Counted from the first letter of the stretch, positions 1 to 7,682 are shown. The stretch: 21,826 nt of DNA from Fimenecus sp045579305 (GCA_045579305.1 JAZNLY010000067.1:1-21826); one strand, 5' to 3'. Numbers and translations: made by a program. The notes: generated by a model from the sequence alone, not told the origin.

Positions 1-69
1 GATGAAGAAATGGTAGAACTTGCAGAGTTCTTTGGAGTGAATTACAGAAAAGATTTTCTGAATATATGA
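1..69 (+). CDS. 3' end of an unidentified gene (partial)
   Basis: Frame 1 is open from the window edge to TGA at 67-69 and encodes the last 22 residues of a protein ending in FGVNYRKDFLNI. The fragment is too short for me to assign a family. The next gene's ATG is 63 nt downstream and I see no terminator hairpin between them, so the two may be cotranscribed. That would make this a candidate partner of the glycoside hydrolase, such as a transporter, regulator or second hydrolase, but this is only context. The reading frame is seen directly; the identity is unknown. Confidence 0.4.
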   Translation, partial: DEEMVELAEFFGVNYRKDFLNI

Positions 70-132
70 GTCCGATGATTCGGCAACATAAAACAATAAA
101 TGCAAAGAAGAAAAACTATCGGAGGTTTTCTT

Positions 133-3100
133 ATGCTATACAAGAAGAACACAGAAAATCAATTGGATAATGAACTTTTCAAAAATCCTACAAGTGAATA
201 TCGAGGAACACCTTTTTGGGCATGGAACTGTAAACTGGAAAAGGATGAGCTCTGCCGTCAGATAGACATTTTTAAGGAAATGGGTCTTGGTGGCTTTCAT
301 ATGCACGTAAGAACAGGTATGGCTACACCATATCTTTCCGATGAATATATGGATATAGTCAAATGCTGTGTTGAAAAAGCAAAGAGCGGAAATATGCTTG
401 CATGGCTTTATGATGAGGACAGATGGCCTTCAGGTGCTGCAGGCGGTCTTGTAACCAAAAATCCTGAATACCGTTCAAGATATTTGCTTTTCACCAATAA
501 ACCATACGAGGAAGACAAAGAAACCTATGTAAACACCGATTGTCGTTGCACAGGTGGAAGAAACCTTGAGGGTAAACTTATAGGAGTTTATGATGTTAAG
601 CTTGATGATGAAGGTTTTCTCAGTTCTTATAAGCGAATTGAAAAAGATGACTCTTACGAGGGTGACAAGTGGTATGCTTATGTGGAAGTCTGTTCACCTT
701 CAAGCTGGTACAATAATCAGACTTATATTGATACTCTTAATAAAAAAGCTGTTGAGAATTTCATTGAAATTACTCACGAACGATATAAAGAAACAGTCGG
801 TGAAGATTTTGGTGATGCAGTTCCTGCGATTTTTACCGATGAACCACAGTTTTCACGAAAACAAACCTTTAATAACTCAACCGATAAAGACGACGTAACA
901 CTTCCTTGGAGTGACGATATTCCTGAAACATATAAAGGAATGTATGGTGACGATATACTTGATTATATTCCTGAATTATTTTGGGATTTCAAGGGTGATA
1001 ATGTGAGTGTACACCGTTATCACTATCACGACCACGTTGCAGAACGCTTTTCTTCCGCTTTTGCCGATACTGTGGGTTCCTGGTGTCGCAAGAATGGTAT
1101 TGCACTTACAGGTCATATGATGGAAGAACCTACACTTAAAAGTCAGACAAGTGCCTTGGGTGAGGCAATGCGTTCATATAGGGGCTTTGATATTCCGGGT
1201 ATTGATATGCTTTGTAATCGTTATGAATTCACAACAGCAAAGCAGACACAGTCTGCGGCGCATCAGTTCGGATGTGAAGGTGTTCTTTCCGAACTTTATG
1301 GTGTTACTGGCTGGGACTTTGATTTCAGAGGTCATAAACTTCAGGGTGACTGGCAGGCGGCTTTAGGTGTAACTGTCCGTGTTCCTCATCTTTCCTGGGT
1401 TTCAATGGCTGGTGAGGCAAAGCGTGACTATCCTGCATCCATTCATTACCAATCTCCTTGGTACAAGGAATACTCATATGTTGAAGACTATTTTGCAAGG
1501 GTTAACACTGCCCTCACAAGAGGTAAGCCTGTTGTTAAAGTCGGTGTTATTCATCCTGTTGAGAGTTATTGGCTCCATTGGGGACCTAATGATAAGTCCG
1601 ACCTTATACGTGAAACTATGGATGCAAAATTCAGGGATGTAACTGATTGGCTTCTTAAAGGCGGTATTGATTTTAATTTTATCAGTGAGTCACTCCTACC
1701 CTCTTTGTGTGAAAAAGGTGGAAACCCTCTTAAAGTGGGTAAAATGGAATATGACGCTATTGTTGTGCCTGATTGTGAAACCTTGCGTTCTTCAACTCTT
1801 TCTCGTCTTGAAGAATTCAGAAATCAAGGTGGAAAGCTCATTTTTATGGGTGATGCACCAAGCTTTGAAAACGCAGTTAAATCGGACAGAGGCAGAAATC
1901 TCTATGAAAAATCAGTACGTATCTCTTTTGACCGTGCAAGACTTCTTGATGCTCTTGAAAGTAACAGAACAGTAACTCTACGTTATGATAACGGTGCGCT
2001 GACTGACGATTTCATCTATCAGCTTCGTGAAGACAATGACTGCAACTGGCTTTTTATCTCTCATTGTGTTGAGCCTTACAACAAGGATGTTTTCCGTAGT
2101 AAAAATCTGAGAATCACACTGAATGGAGAAAAGAAAATTACTATATATGATACACTTACAGGAGATATTTACCCTGCTGATGTTGATTATACAAATGGCA
2201 AAACTGTGGTTAAAAAGAAGATGTTTGATTATGACAGTTTACTTCTTAAAATTGAAGACGGCAAGAATGAAATCATTTCAGTTAATGCAAAAAAAGAACT
2301 TAAAAGTATAGGAATTTCATCTCAAGTTCCTTATACTCTTGATGAAAAGAATGTCCTTCTCCTTGATATGTGTCAGTTCAGCGTTGACGACGGTGAATTT
2401 ATGCCTGAAGAAGAAATTCTCAGAGCTGACAATATTGCAAGGGAAATTGCAGGGCTTAAAGAACGTGAAGGCTCTGTTGCTCAACCATGGGTAATCCCGC
2501 CTGAAACACCTGAACACACTATTGCACTTAAGTTTACCATTGATTCTCTTATTGACGTGAAAAATCCCGTACTCGCTCTCGAGGATACTGAGAAAGCTGA
2601 AATAACGCTTAACGGAGCGCTTGTTGATAATACGATAACAGGCTGGTATGTGGACAAATCAATAAAGACAGTTAATCTTCCTGACATTTGTAAAGGTAAA
2701 AATGTTATCACCATAAAACTTCCTCTCGGTAATCATACAAACACGGAGTGGTGTTATCTTTTAGGTGATTTTGGCACAAAAGTTACTGGCAGAAATGTTC
2801 AGCTTACAGAATTACCTGAAAAATTATGGTTTGGTGATATTGTAAATCAGGGACTTTCTTTCTATGGCGGAAATATTACATATCACGTGGGAGAGATAAA
2901 TGCCCAAAATGGTGAAATTGAAATTATGATACCTCAATATCGTGGAGCTCTTGTCAAGGTATTCGTTGACAACGAGGATAAGGGCAATATTGTTTATTCA
3001 CCTAACACTCTTCGCATAACCGGACTACCAAAAGGTATGCACAAATTAGATATTAAGCTTTATACAAACAGATTCAATTCTTTCGGTGCAGTTCACAATG

Positions 3101-3219
3101 CAGATTCAGAACTTGATTGGTACGGTCCTAATGCGTGGCGTACGGAAAATGAAGAGTGGTCTTATGAATACCAACTTAAAACGGTGGGTATTATTTCAAC
3201 TCCTATAATCAAGGTATAG
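133..3219 (+). CDS. Large cytoplasmic glycoside hydrolase, GH106-like
   Basis: Predicted 1028-residue glycosidase that probably cleaves a plant or mucin glycan fragment inside the cell, since no signal peptide or membrane segment is visible. I chose the ATG at 133 because GGAGG at 121-125 lies 7 nt upstream; an in-frame ATG at 100 lacks a ribosome site. The N-terminal half looks like a TIM-barrel hydrolase: FWAWNCKL near residue 29, the MGLGGFHMH strand near 50-58, LYDEDRWPSG at 92-101, FTDEP at 234-238 (E237 a candidate catalytic acid), GHMMEEP at 327-333 and SELYG at 386-390. The region around 760-1000 resembles the galactose-binding-like beta domains found in GH2 and GH106 enzymes. These motifs recall the alpha-L-rhamnosidase-related Glyco_hydro_106 group, but members of this subgroup are mostly uncharacterised, so the substrate is open. 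The hydrolase call is fairly sure; the family number is tentative. Confidence 0.65.
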   Translation: MLYKKNTENQLDNELFKNPTSEYRGTPFWAWNCKLEKDELCRQIDIFKEMGLGGFHMHVRTGMATPYLSDEYMDIVKCCVEKAKSGNMLAWLYDEDRWPSGAAGGLVTKNPEYRSRYLLFTNKPYEEDKETYVNTDCRCTGGRNLEGKLIGVYDVKLDDEGFLSSYKRIEKDDSYEGDKWYAYVEVCSPSSWYNNQTYIDTLNKKAVENFIEITHERYKETVGEDFGDAVPAIFTDEPQFSRKQTFNNSTDKDDVTLPWSDDIPETYKGMYGDDILDYIPELFWDFKGDNVSVHRYHYHDHVAERFSSAFADTVGSWCRKNGIALTGHMMEEPTLKSQTSALGEAMRSYRGFDIPGIDMLCNRYEFTTAKQTQSAAHQFGCEGVLSELYGVTGWDFDFRGHKLQGDWQAALGVTVRVPHLSWVSMAGEAKRDYPASIHYQSPWYKEYSYVEDYFARVNTALTRGKPVVKVGVIHPVESYWLHWGPNDKSDLIRETMDAKFRDVTDWLLKGGIDFNFISESLLPSLCEKGGNPLKVGKMEYDAIVVPDCETLRSSTLSRLEEFRNQGGKLIFMGDAPSFENAVKSDRGRNLYEKSVRISFDRARLLDALESNRTVTLRYDNGALTDDFIYQLREDNDCNWLFISHCVEPYNKDVFRSKNLRITLNGEKKITIYDTLTGDIYPADVDYTNGKTVVKKKMFDYDSLLLKIEDGKNEIISVNAKKELKSIGISSQVPYTLDEKNVLLLDMCQFSVDDGEFMPEEEILRADNIAREIAGLKEREGSVAQPWVIPPETPEHTIALKFTIDSLIDVKNPVLALEDTEKAEITLNGALVDNTITGWYVDKSIKTVNLPDICKGKNVITIKLPLGNHTNTEWCYLLGDFGTKVTGRNVQLTELPEKLWFGDIVNQGLSFYGGNITYHVGEINAQNGEIEIMIPQYRGALVKVFVDNEDKGNIVYSPNTLRITGLPKGMHKLDIKLYTNRFNSFGAVHNADSELDWYGPNAWRTENEEWSYEYQLKTVGIISTPIIKV

Positions 3220-3329
3220 TAAACGATTTCGGATTTGCAGTAAAGGGTAGTGTCCAAGAAGGCTTTATGAAGATTTATCAGTCAGTAATAGAATTTTTTA
3301 CAGGCAGACAGGTTACATACCCGGACTAG
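3220..3329 (+). pseudogene. Possible C-terminal gene remnant
   Basis: Immediately after the hydrolase stop, another frame stays open to TAG at 3327-3329 and reads as protein-like sequence ending in KIYQSVIEFFTGRQVTYPD. It includes an ATG at 3267 with only a weak purine stretch before it (AAGAAGG, 3256-3262). The composition looks like the tail of a globular enzyme. One reading is that a deletion fused the end of a lost gene to this spot. It could also be chance; 37 codons is short. I do not recognise the family with confidence. Confidence 0.25.
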
Positions 3330-3399
3330 TATAAACAACAATGCAACAGTATTTGAAAAATGATGAATAGTATTAATTAGCGTTGTTAATGCCAAATCA

Positions 3400-3446
3400 G
3401 ATACCACTACTCAGCAATTTATGCCGGTAGTGGTATCATTGTTTTA
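3400..3446 (+). terminator. Hairpin, probable terminator after the hydrolase
   Basis: An 11-bp perfect stem pairs GATACCACTAC at 3400-3410 with its reverse complement at 3427-3437 across a 16-nt loop. It is followed by ATTGTTTTA, a weak U-tract. It lies 180 nt after the hydrolase stop. The stem is seen directly; the terminator role is inferred and less sure than for the next hairpin because of the large loop and broken U-run. Confidence 0.45.
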
Positions 3447-3473
3447 TATAGCTTTAAGCCATTTACAAGAATT

Positions 3474-3520
3474 AAGCGTTGCATTTTGGAAATCATTCTC
3501 CCCTCTTGCAACGCTTTTTA
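3474..3520 (+). terminator. Intrinsic terminator with AAGCGTTGCA stem
   Basis: AAGCGTTGCA at 3474-3483 pairs perfectly with TGCAACGCTT at 3507-3516 (10 bp, 23-nt loop), followed by TTTTATT. It would stop rightward transcription, and perhaps also leftward transcription from the lipoprotein gene ending at 3590, although the U-tract on that side is weaker. The same stem core recurs in the terminator at 13575-13606. The rest of the gap, 3521-3589, is AT-rich and I see nothing else in it. Confidence 0.65.
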
Positions 3521-3589
3521 TTGCTTATTTAGTTGATTACTTAAAATAATCTATCTTACATATTGTTAAACAGCTAAAATAGGGTTTAA

Positions 3590-5128
3590 TTATTTGTTTA
3601 CAACAGGACTCACCCGTGCAAATTGGTTTTCACCTTTAACTATTGTGAATATGGTAGAAGATTCCCCGTTTGCCATAAATCCACCCATCATGCCATTATG
3701 AGGTGTCATATTTTCCATTCCATCAGGCATTTCCGGTCTTTCACCATCGGGCTTTTCTGGTGGAGTAAATCCCTCAGGCATTTGCGGACGCTCACCATTT
3801 GGTTTTTCAGGTCTCTCCATATCTTCCGGTAATTCTTGTTGTTCACCGTCCGGCATCTGTGGTCTTTCACCTTGTGACATACCACTCATTGAACTTGCAG
3901 AAAGTTGTGTATCACCTTGCCAGAAAGTACAGTCACCGGGAGTAAGTTCATCACCTGCAACTAAAAGATATGTGAAATCATTTGTTGGTGCATATTCACC
4001 GATTACTTTGCCATCAGCATTTTTAAGTGTGTAGGTACTGTCACCAACCTGACGTGATACGAAACTGAATACTGCATAGGTCTGCTCACCACCTGCGATT
4101 CTATCAAGCATATTTCCCGATGCGATTACCTTACCACCATTGATATAGATGCCTTTGTCCGAGTCAATTCCTGCATCACCACTTGTAGCACAAGCCTGTG
4201 CCGTTACAGTACCACCGTTGATTACAAGCCAACCGTTTGAGTCGATTCCGTCACCCTCACCTGTTTTACCATCACAAAGGATATTGAGTGTACCACCATT
4301 TATTGTTGTGACTGAAACATTATCTTCGTTGGTGTTAATTCCGTCATTACCCGATGTTATGTTAATAATACCACCATTGATTGTAAGGTGCAATTCACTG
4401 TCAAGACCTTCATTTTCGGCTTTGATATTGAGAACACCATCGTCTTTTTCGCCACCATCTATATTCATTGTTTTCTTTGAATAGAATGCAGCATCGTATT
4501 TATGGAGTTTCTTGCTGTCAACCACTTCTGTACCGTCTTCGTTTAGCTCATAGGATTTATATATCTTTGCAACATAAGAGCCGTTTATGTTGTTTTCTGT
4601 ACCATCTGCAATAATTACATTAGCACCTGCTTTACTTGTATCAACATCTTTTGTTGCAGTTTCTTCATCAGCAACGCCACATTCATAGACATTATAGAAA
4701 ATAACTGCGGGAGCAACTGTACAACTGATATCAACACCATTTAGAATAAGTGTTACAACTGCATTCGGGTCGGTTTCTGCATCTTCACCCAAATCAACTG
4801 CAATCTGTCCTGATGAAAGTTTACCACTTAAAACATATCTGCCTGGTTTTGTAATATGTACAACTGTATGAGTATCTGCTTCTGCTTGAGGATGTTCATC
4901 AGCTTTTGTGCCTTCGCCATATTTAAAATCCTGGCCTTCAAGATAGAACACAATATCGTTTGCAGAATAAACTGCTTGTGAATTATCGTTTGTAATCTCA
5001 TTACCGTCAACTGTAATCTTATTGTCAGCAAGTTTGATTTGAATACCATCAATTTTCTGCTCTGAAGGTGCATTGCAACCTGTTAGAATCAAAACCATAA
5101 TAAGTATACACGCAAATATCTTTTTCAT
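3590..5128 (-). CDS. Cthe_2159-type carbohydrate-binding beta-helix lipoprotein
   Basis: Surface lipoprotein of 512 residues. A signal peptide with lipobox LTGC at residues 15-18 predicts lipidation at C18. Residues about 35-400 resemble the Cthe_2159 family (carbohydrate-binding, first described as polygalacturonate binding in Clostridium thermocellum). Helix rungs appear as repeated I-N/D-G-G turns near 222-226, 249-253, 276-279, 303-306 and 329-332, about 26 residues apart. Asp/Asn-rich turns such as GNDGINTNED (260-269) and GDGIDSNGW (292-300) suggest calcium sites. Residues about 419-480 form a Pro/Glu/Met-rich tail with repeats of GERPQMP and RPEKP(N/D)GERP type, probably an extended spacer, followed by a short conserved-looking end. 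The ribosome site is AAAGG about 10 nt before ATG. A weak divergent promoter (TTTACA at 5209-5204, 17-nt spacer, TAATAC at 5186-5181) is possible. No catalytic residues are evident, so binding is the likelier role. Confidence 0.78.
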   Translation of the reverse strand: MKKIFACILIMVLILTGCNAPSEQKIDGIQIKLADNKITVDGNEITNDNSQAVYSANDIVFYLEGQDFKYGEGTKADEHPQAEADTHTVVHITKPGRYVLSGKLSSGQIAVDLGEDAETDPNAVVTLILNGVDISCTVAPAVIFYNVYECGVADEETATKDVDTSKAGANVIIADGTENNINGSYVAKIYKSYELNEDGTEVVDSKKLHKYDAAFYSKKTMNIDGGEKDDGVLNIKAENEGLDSELHLTINGGIINITSGNDGINTNEDNVSVTTINGGTLNILCDGKTGEGDGIDSNGWLVINGGTVTAQACATSGDAGIDSDKGIYINGGKVIASGNMLDRIAGGEQTYAVFSFVSRQVGDSTYTLKNADGKVIGEYAPTNDFTYLLVAGDELTPGDCTFWQGDTQLSASSMSGMSQGERPQMPDGEQQELPEDMERPEKPNGERPQMPEGFTPPEKPDGERPEMPDGMENMTPHNGMMGGFMANGESSTIFTIVKGENQFARVSPVVNK

Positions 5129-5300
5129 TTTCTCAAGACCTTTCTTTTGCTTTAACTTTATAATACATTATTATCCAAAAGTATTAAAATAATATTTCGT
5201 AAATGTAAAAAAATAATAAACATTCAAAAAACTATGAGCCATATGCCAATAGAGTTTTTTCCATATAAGAGTTGCGAATAAAAAAATATAAGATTTTATA

Positions 5301-5329
5301 TTGACTTTTGATTTTCAGAGGAATATAAT
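5301..5329 (+). promoter_or_regulatory. Sigma-A-type promoter of the aromatic operon
   Basis: TTGACT at 5301-5306, a 17-nt spacer, and a perfect TATAAT at 5324-5329. Transcription would start near 5336, giving a 5' end about 25 nt before the leader-peptide ATG at 5361. It is the only near-consensus promoter I found upstream of pheA. The stretch 5129-5300 between this promoter and the divergent lipoprotein gene holds only AT-rich sequence and the weak leftward promoter noted for that gene. Confidence 0.8.
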
Positions 5330-5360
5330 TGAGAAAAATTGAGTTTTCAAGGTAATAAAT

Positions 5361-5468
5361 ATGAACTTAGCTCTTTCAAGTGCAGGTAAATATTTCTTTA
5401 GCTTTAGCGTAGCTTATTATTTTAGCTATGCTTATTTTGCTGTGGAAAAGTTACTTGTGAGAGCATAA
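5361..5468 (+). CDS. Phe/Tyr-rich leader peptide of the aromatic operon
   Basis: A 35-codon ORF (ATG at 5361, TAA at 5466-5468) with AAGG at 5349-5352 placed 8 nt upstream. Residues 10-26 read KYFFSFSVAYYFSYAYF: Tyr at 11, 19, 20, 23 and 25, Phe at 12, 13, 15, 21 and 26, and no Trp anywhere. Ten aromatic codons in 16 is far above expectation, and the two amino acids are exactly the end products of the operon. The peptide itself probably has no function; its translation would sense charged tRNA-Phe and tRNA-Tyr, as pheL does in enteric bacteria. It is not in frame with pheA. The stop codon sits so that a terminating ribosome would cover RNA segment 2 of the attenuator (5453-5464). Sequence and codons are seen; the regulatory role is inferred from the combined peptide and RNA architecture. 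Confidence 0.85.
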   Translation: MNLALSSAGKYFFSFSVAYYFSYAYFAVEKLLVRA

Positions 5469-5550
5469 AAGTTTTAAAATTACTTGAATTATTCTGATAG
5501 TATTTTTAATGCCTCACTTGTAACGAAAGCAAGTGAGGTTTTCTTTTTTT
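5370..5550 (+). promoter_or_regulatory. Ribosome-mediated Phe/Tyr attenuator
   Basis: Four RNA segments can pair in exclusive ways. Segment 1 (5370-5381) pairs with segment 2 (5453-5464) by 11 pairs including one G-U, with one mismatch. Segment 2 extended (5450-5464) pairs with segment 3 (5511-5524): five pairs, a UU/UU internal loop, five pairs, a bulged A and two more pairs, forming the antiterminator. Segment 3 (5512-5520) pairs with segment 4 (5530-5538), the terminator. A ribosome stalled on the first aromatic codons (5391-5405) would cover segment 1 and free segment 2 to sequester segment 3, so transcription continues. A ribosome reaching the stop at 5466 covers segment 2, so the terminator forms. 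A further 9-bp hairpin inside the aromatic codons (5406-5414 with 5424-5432) may act as a transcription pause. All pairings were checked by hand; the folding energies and the mechanism are not tested. Confidence 0.8.
5512..5550 (+). terminator. Attenuator terminator upstream of pheA
   Basis: CCTCACTTG at 5512-5520 pairs with CAAGTGAGG at 5530-5538 (9 perfect bp, 9-nt loop), followed directly by TTTTCTTTTTTT at 5539-5550. This is a strong intrinsic terminator. The pheA ribosome site (5551-5560) begins right after the U-tract, so a terminated transcript carries no pheA translation signal. Its position between promoter and first gene, with an alternative partner for its left arm, marks it as conditional. 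Confidence 0.88.
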
Positions 5551-5568
5551 GAAAGGTAGGTTTCGGAT

Positions 5569-6657
5569 ATGTCAGACAAGTTGAATGAAGCAAGAGAGAT
5601 TATAAACAGAGTTGATTCACAGATGGCAGAATTGTTTGCCGAAAGAATGAAAGCCGCTGAAATGGTTTTTGATTATAAAAAGGAATTCGGACTTCCGATT
5701 TCGGACCCTAAAAGAGAAGAAACAGTTATTGAAAAGAATTCTGCACTGATAGATGATGAAGTTATCAAAGGCTATTATATCGACTATATCAAGAATCTCA
5801 TGGACATTTCTAAAGCATATCAGTACCGTATGCAGAACGGATTAAAAGTGGCATACAGCGGAGTTGAAGGTGCTTTTGCACATATAGCCGCAGGAAGAAT
5901 TTTCCCTGACAGTAACAGAACTTCATACAGAGATTTTAAATCCGCATACGATTCCGTTGTAAAAGGTGAATCAGATGTAGCGGTGCTTCCTATTGAAAAC
6001 AGTTACGCTGGTGAAGTGGGACAGACCATTGACCTTATTTTTTCAGGCAGTCTTTTCATAAACGGAATTTATGAGCTTGAAATTCATCAGAATCTTCTTG
6101 GTGTCCCCGGTGCAACTGTTGATGACATTAAAAAAGTTACAAGTCATCCACAGGCTCTTGGTCAGTGTCACGATTATATTAAGCTTCGTGGCTTTGATGT
6201 TGAAGAGGCGAACAACACCGCCATTGCTGCGAAAACAGTTTCAGATTTGAATGATAAAGCTCTTGGTGCAATAGCAAGTGTTGAAACCGCAGAAATTTAC
6301 GGTTTGAAGGTTATTGAAGCAAACATCAATAAGAGTGGTGAAAACACAACTCGCTTTGCAGTTCTTTCAAAAGTGAGAGCAGATTCACCTGCACTTACAA
6401 GTTCAGTTCTGATGTTTACTGTTAAAAATGAGGCAGGTTCTCTTGCGAACGCAATAAGCATTATCGGAAAATACGGATACAATATGACAGCACTCAGAAG
6501 CAGACCATTGAAAAAACATTCATGGCAATACTATTTCTATATAGAAATTGACGGTACAACAGATACCGAAGAAGGACAAAAAATGATAGCAGACTTAAAT
6601 GAGGTTTGCGACAAGCTTAAAATCGCAGGAACTTTTGTACCACACAACGAAATATAA
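5569..6657 (+). CDS. pheA: Bifunctional chorismate mutase/prephenate dehydratase
   Basis: P-protein of 362 residues that converts chorismate to prephenate and prephenate to phenylpyruvate, the Phe branch. An AroQ-type chorismate mutase helix bundle covers about residues 1-88 (R14, R26 and K38 region, with the DPKRE segment at 46-50). The prephenate dehydratase domain runs from about 93 to 265, with GVEGAFAHIAA near 98-108, PIENSYAGEV at 141-150, SHPQALGQC at 192-200 and the signature GENTTRF at 257-263, whose T261-R262-F263 form the catalytic TRF. A C-terminal ACT domain (from about 279) has GSLANA at 290-295 and RSRPLK at 310-315, the Phe feedback-binding region, so Phe inhibition of the enzyme is expected. 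A ribosome site AAGGTAGG lies 8 nt before ATG. It is the first structural gene behind the attenuator, the place where end-product control is most useful. Confidence 0.95.
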   Translation: MSDKLNEAREIINRVDSQMAELFAERMKAAEMVFDYKKEFGLPISDPKREETVIEKNSALIDDEVIKGYYIDYIKNLMDISKAYQYRMQNGLKVAYSGVEGAFAHIAAGRIFPDSNRTSYRDFKSAYDSVVKGESDVAVLPIENSYAGEVGQTIDLIFSGSLFINGIYELEIHQNLLGVPGATVDDIKKVTSHPQALGQCHDYIKLRGFDVEEANNTAIAAKTVSDLNDKALGAIASVETAEIYGLKVIEANINKSGENTTRFAVLSKVRADSPALTSSVLMFTVKNEAGSLANAISIIGKYGYNMTALRSRPLKKHSWQYYFYIEIDGTTDTEEGQKMIADLNEVCDKLKIAGTFVPHNEI

Positions 6658-6668
6658 GGGTGGATAAT

Positions 6669-7682
6669 ATGAATATACATTTAAATTTAAAAGAAAACAG
6701 TTACGATATTATAGTTGAACGAGGTATTCTTGAAAAAGCAAATAAACATCTTAATCTGAACAGACGAGTTCTTGTTGTAACTGATTCGGGTGTTCCCGGA
6801 AGTTATGCAAAGACACTTGCAAATCAATGTAAAAATCCGATTATATGCACTGTGGAATCCGGTGAAGCATCAAAGAGTATGGAAACATTTCAGAAGCTTC
6901 TTAGTACAATGCTTGAAAACGATTTTTCAAGAAAGGACTGTGTTGTTGCAGTCGGTGGCGGAGTTGTAGGCGACCTTTCCGGATTTGTGGCATCAGCATA
7001 TATGAGAGGTGTGGATTTTTATAATATTCCAACAACGCTTCTTTCACAGATTGACTCATCCATTGGTGGAAAAACTGCAATAAATTTTGAAGGAATTAAA
7101 AACATTGTAGGAGCTTTTTATCAGCCGAAAAAAGTTCTCATTGACCCCGAGCTTTTAAAGACACTTCCTGACAGACAGATTTCAAACGGACTTGCAGAGG
7201 CAATCAAAATGGCTCTTACATCGGACAATGAACTTTTCAAAATATTTGAAAATGAGGATATAGAAGAAAATATTGACGAAATCATTATCCGTTCACTCAA
7301 TATAAAAAAGAATGTTGTCCAGCAGGACGAGAAAGAGTCAGGAATCAGAAAAATTCTTAATTTCGGCCACACAATCGGTCACGGAATAGAGAGCAGTGTC
7401 AATATGACTGAGCTTTATCACGGAGAATGTGTAGCGCTTGGTCTGATTCCGATGTGTAGCGAAAAAATAAGACCAAGAGTTGTAAATGTGTTAAAGAAAT
7501 GCAACCTTTATAATCTTATGGATTTTGATTGGAATAAAATCAACGAATTCCTTTTCCATGATAAAAAGGCTGACGGAGATACTGTTTCAGTAACAATGGT
7601 TAATGAAATCGGAAAATACGAAATCACAACACTCAAATGCAGTCAGGTTATAGAAATGGCTGAAAATTGTCTGAGAGGATGA
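6669..7682 (+). CDS. aroB: 3-dehydroquinate synthase
   Basis: Second step of the shikimate pathway: NAD- and metal-dependent cyclisation of DAHP to 3-dehydroquinate. I chose ATG 6669 (337 residues), with AAGGGTGG at 6656-6663 before it; an in-frame GTG at 6660 lies inside that ribosome site. Family landmarks are the NAD-binding GGGVVGD at 96-102, PTTLLSQIDSSIGGKTAIN near 121-139, NGLAEAIK at 173-180 (E177 a metal ligand), NFGHTIGH at 231-238 and YHGE at 250-253, which supply the His ligands. The length is slightly below the usual 350-360, with a shortened C-terminal region. It begins 11 nt after pheA and ends 5 nt before aroC. Confidence 0.95.
   Translation: MNIHLNLKENSYDIIVERGILEKANKHLNLNRRVLVVTDSGVPGSYAKTLANQCKNPIICTVESGEASKSMETFQKLLSTMLENDFSRKDCVVAVGGGVVGDLSGFVASAYMRGVDFYNIPTTLLSQIDSSIGGKTAINFEGIKNIVGAFYQPKKVLIDPELLKTLPDRQISNGLAEAIKMALTSDNELFKIFENEDIEENIDEIIIRSLNIKKNVVQQDEKESGIRKILNFGHTIGHGIESSVNMTELYHGECVALGLIPMCSEKIRPRVVNVLKKCNLYNLMDFDWNKINEFLFHDKKADGDTVSVTMVNEIGKYEITTLKCSQVIEMAENCLRG

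Noticed and set aside
4149..4484. 111-codon + strand ORF opposite the lipoprotein gene
   Set aside because: It mirrors the repetitive beta-helix coding sequence, has low-complexity Ser/Pro/Leu composition and lacks a ribosome site.
5226..5260. AAAAAACT/AGTTTTTT hairpin between the divergent promoters
   Set aside because: Eight mostly A-U pairs in very AT-rich DNA can arise by chance, and it lies outside both transcripts.
5336..5568. T-box riboswitch upstream of pheA
   Set aside because: No T-box consensus (AGGGTGGNACCGCG-like) or Stem I features are visible; the leader ORF and exclusive stems explain the region better.
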